From: Methanomicrobiales archaeon
GTDB lineage: Archaea; Halobacteriota; Methanomicrobia; Methanomicrobiales; Methanospirillaceae
Assembly (NCBI GenBank): GCA_017883495.1
Contig: JADGNL010000101.1
Location: forward strand, 1-6,955
Reading direction: 5' to 3'
Length of the DNA: 6,955 bases
The first letter of the stretch is position 1. Each line of letters opens with the position of its first letter. This document shows positions 6,190-6,955 of the stretch, one piece after another. The notes below the pieces were generated by a model. It was not told the DNA's origin, made no database searches, and saw only the letters and a program-made list of their open reading frames with translations. The position numbers were made by a program, and so were the translations under genes.

Positions 6190-6955
6190 TCAGAGCCCGT
6201 TGAAGAGCGCGACCACGTCGGCGAAGTCGATCCGTCCGTTGCCGTTGAAGTCGAACGCGGAGATCGGTTCGTTGGCGGCAATCCAGGTCATCTGGTTGAA
6301 GAAGAGCACGACATCGGCAAAATCGGCCCGGCCGTTGCCGTTCACGTCGTCGTACACGCCGTCGGCGTCAAGATCGCCGGGCACCCCTCCCCCGGGGAGG
6401 GGGACGGGCGGCAGGCCCGCGACGGTGAATCCCCCGAGCAACGTCGCGTTCGCCCCCCCGGAGTTGGTCACGACCACGTCGCGGGGTCCGGGCTCCGCTC
6501 CGGACGGGAGCGCGAGCTGGCAGGCGATCCTGGTCGGCGAGATCACCTCGACCCCGGTGGCCGTGATCTCGGGTGCACCCGCCCGACGGAGCGCGACGGA
6601 GGCCCCGGCCCGGAACCCCGTCCCGGAGAGGTTGGTGACCGCGACCGTCGTCCCGGGCGCGCCCGTGTTCGGGGCGATCGACGTCACGCTGACGTTCGTC
6701 GCGCCGATCCCGAGGGCCTGGGCGAAAGCGAGGGCGTCCGCGCGCCCGCTTCCGAAGGAGGTGTCGGAGCCGGCGGGCCCGAGGTCGACAGCGGAGGAGA
6801 GGAGTGCCGAGCGCACCTCCGCGGCAGCCCTGCCGGGCGCGCCGCTCCAGAGGAGCGCCGAGACGGCAGCGACCGCCGGAGCCGACGCGCTCGTCCCGTA
6901 GAACCGGCCGCCGCTGCCGAGCCCCCCGGCTCCGGTGATCCGGACGCCGTCGATC
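6190..6955 (-). CDS. S8 subtilisin-like serine protease, C-terminal part (IPT/TIG and dockerin-like domains)
   Basis: The frame is open to the right edge, so only the last 254 residues are present; the Asp and His of the catalytic triad lie outside. The fragment begins with the end of an S8 catalytic domain: FYGTSASAPAVAAVSALLW (18-36) carries the nucleophile S22 in the GTSxxxP motif, and the domain closes with EVRSALLSSAVD and FGSGRADALAFAQAL. Residues about 90-178 form an IPT/TIG immunoglobulin-like domain (VTSIAPNTGAPGTTVAVTNLSGTGF through RDVVVTNSGG and GGFTV), typical of archaeal surface proteins. A Pro/Gly linker (LPPVPLPGGG) then leads to a dockerin-like module at 194-254. The GTG at 6816 is internal. 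The protein is presumably exported, although its N-terminus is not visible. It lies upstream of the NHL and M6 genes on the same strand. Confidence 0.85.
   Translation of the reverse strand, partial: IDGVRITGAGGLGSGGRFYGTSASAPAVAAVSALLWSGAPGRAAAEVRSALLSSAVDLGPAGSDTSFGSGRADALAFAQALGIGATNVSVTSIAPNTGAPGTTVAVTNLSGTGFRAGASVALRRAGAPEITATGVEVISPTRIACQLALPSGAEPGPRDVVVTNSGGANATLLGGFTVAGLPPVPLPGGGVPGDLDADGVYDDVNGNGRADFADVVLFFNQMTWIAANEPISAFDFNGNGRIDFADVVALFNGL
6193..6375 (-). repeat. Dockerin-like EF-hand module, copy 2 (S8 protease tail)
   Basis: A 61-codon module equal in length to the M6 copy and also ending the protein. It has DLDADGVYDD, DVNGNGRADFAD and DFNGNGRIDFAD calcium loops joined by a near-identical spacer with W-x-AANEP. 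The final loop DFNGNGRIDF is the best-conserved part between copies. The shared Pro/Gly linker type before each copy suggests linker and module were spread as one cassette. Confidence 0.82.

Noticed and set aside
4824..6203. A 459-codon plus-strand open frame opposite the NHL gene
   Set aside because: It mirrors the NHL gene codons and gives low-complexity Arg/Val/Asp-rich sequence. The minus-strand frame has six clear NHL repeats and a signal peptide.
6060..6281. Upstream extension of the NHL frame into the S8 tail
   Set aside because: The extra residues are the dockerin-coding DNA read in the wrong frame, followed by spacer; the signal peptide starts at 6059.
1..6955. tRNA, rRNA, CRISPR, insertion sequence or riboswitch
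   Set aside because: No cloverleaf-like segment, regularly spaced repeats, transposase motifs or terminal inverted repeats were seen on reading both strands.

Overview
The window looks like a GC-rich euryarchaeal chromosome, most likely a methanogen of the order Methanomicrobiales. This is inferred from protein character, not from a marker gene. The clues are an AK6/Fap7-type adenylate kinase next to a CDP-alcohol phosphotransferase of the archaeal lipid type, exported proteases with dockerin-like C-termini, an IPT/TIG domain, and TATA-like boxes about 26-28 bp upstream of start codons. Base composition is roughly two-thirds G+C by eye. No RNA gene, CRISPR array or insertion sequence was seen.

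The left half (1-3021, plus strand) is a compact housekeeping operon. It holds the 3' part of argD (acetylornithine aminotransferase), hisC (histidinol-phosphate aminotransferase, overlapping argD by 17 bp), an AK6-family adenylate kinase and a membrane CDP-alcohol phosphotransferase, probably an archaetidylinositol-phosphate synthase. The last two junctions are ATGA overlaps. Translational coupling of arginine, histidine, nucleotide/ribosome and lipid functions is likely. A TATA-like box containing the only TTA codon in these four genes sits 27 bp before the kinase start, so the last two genes may also have their own promoter.

The right half (3033-6955, minus strand) reads right to left and encodes three exported proteins. 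First is the C-terminal part of an S8 subtilisin-like protease with an IPT/TIG domain and a dockerin-like tail. Next is an NHL-repeat beta-propeller with a signal peptide, a sequon-rich Thr/Pro linker and a C-terminal hydrophobic anchor. Last is an M6 metalloprotease with its own dockerin-like tail. The two 61-residue tails are 45/61 identical although the catalytic domains are unrelated. NHL and M6 each appear to have their own TATA box, and an apparent terminator for the NHL gene abuts the M6 box.

The two halves meet tail to tail with only 11 bp between stop codons. The most interesting part is the S8-NHL-M6 group: two proteases of different catalytic class carrying the same calcium-binding tag, on either side of a probably cell-anchored propeller. 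It is a candidate surface proteolysis module. Function and partner binding are inference.
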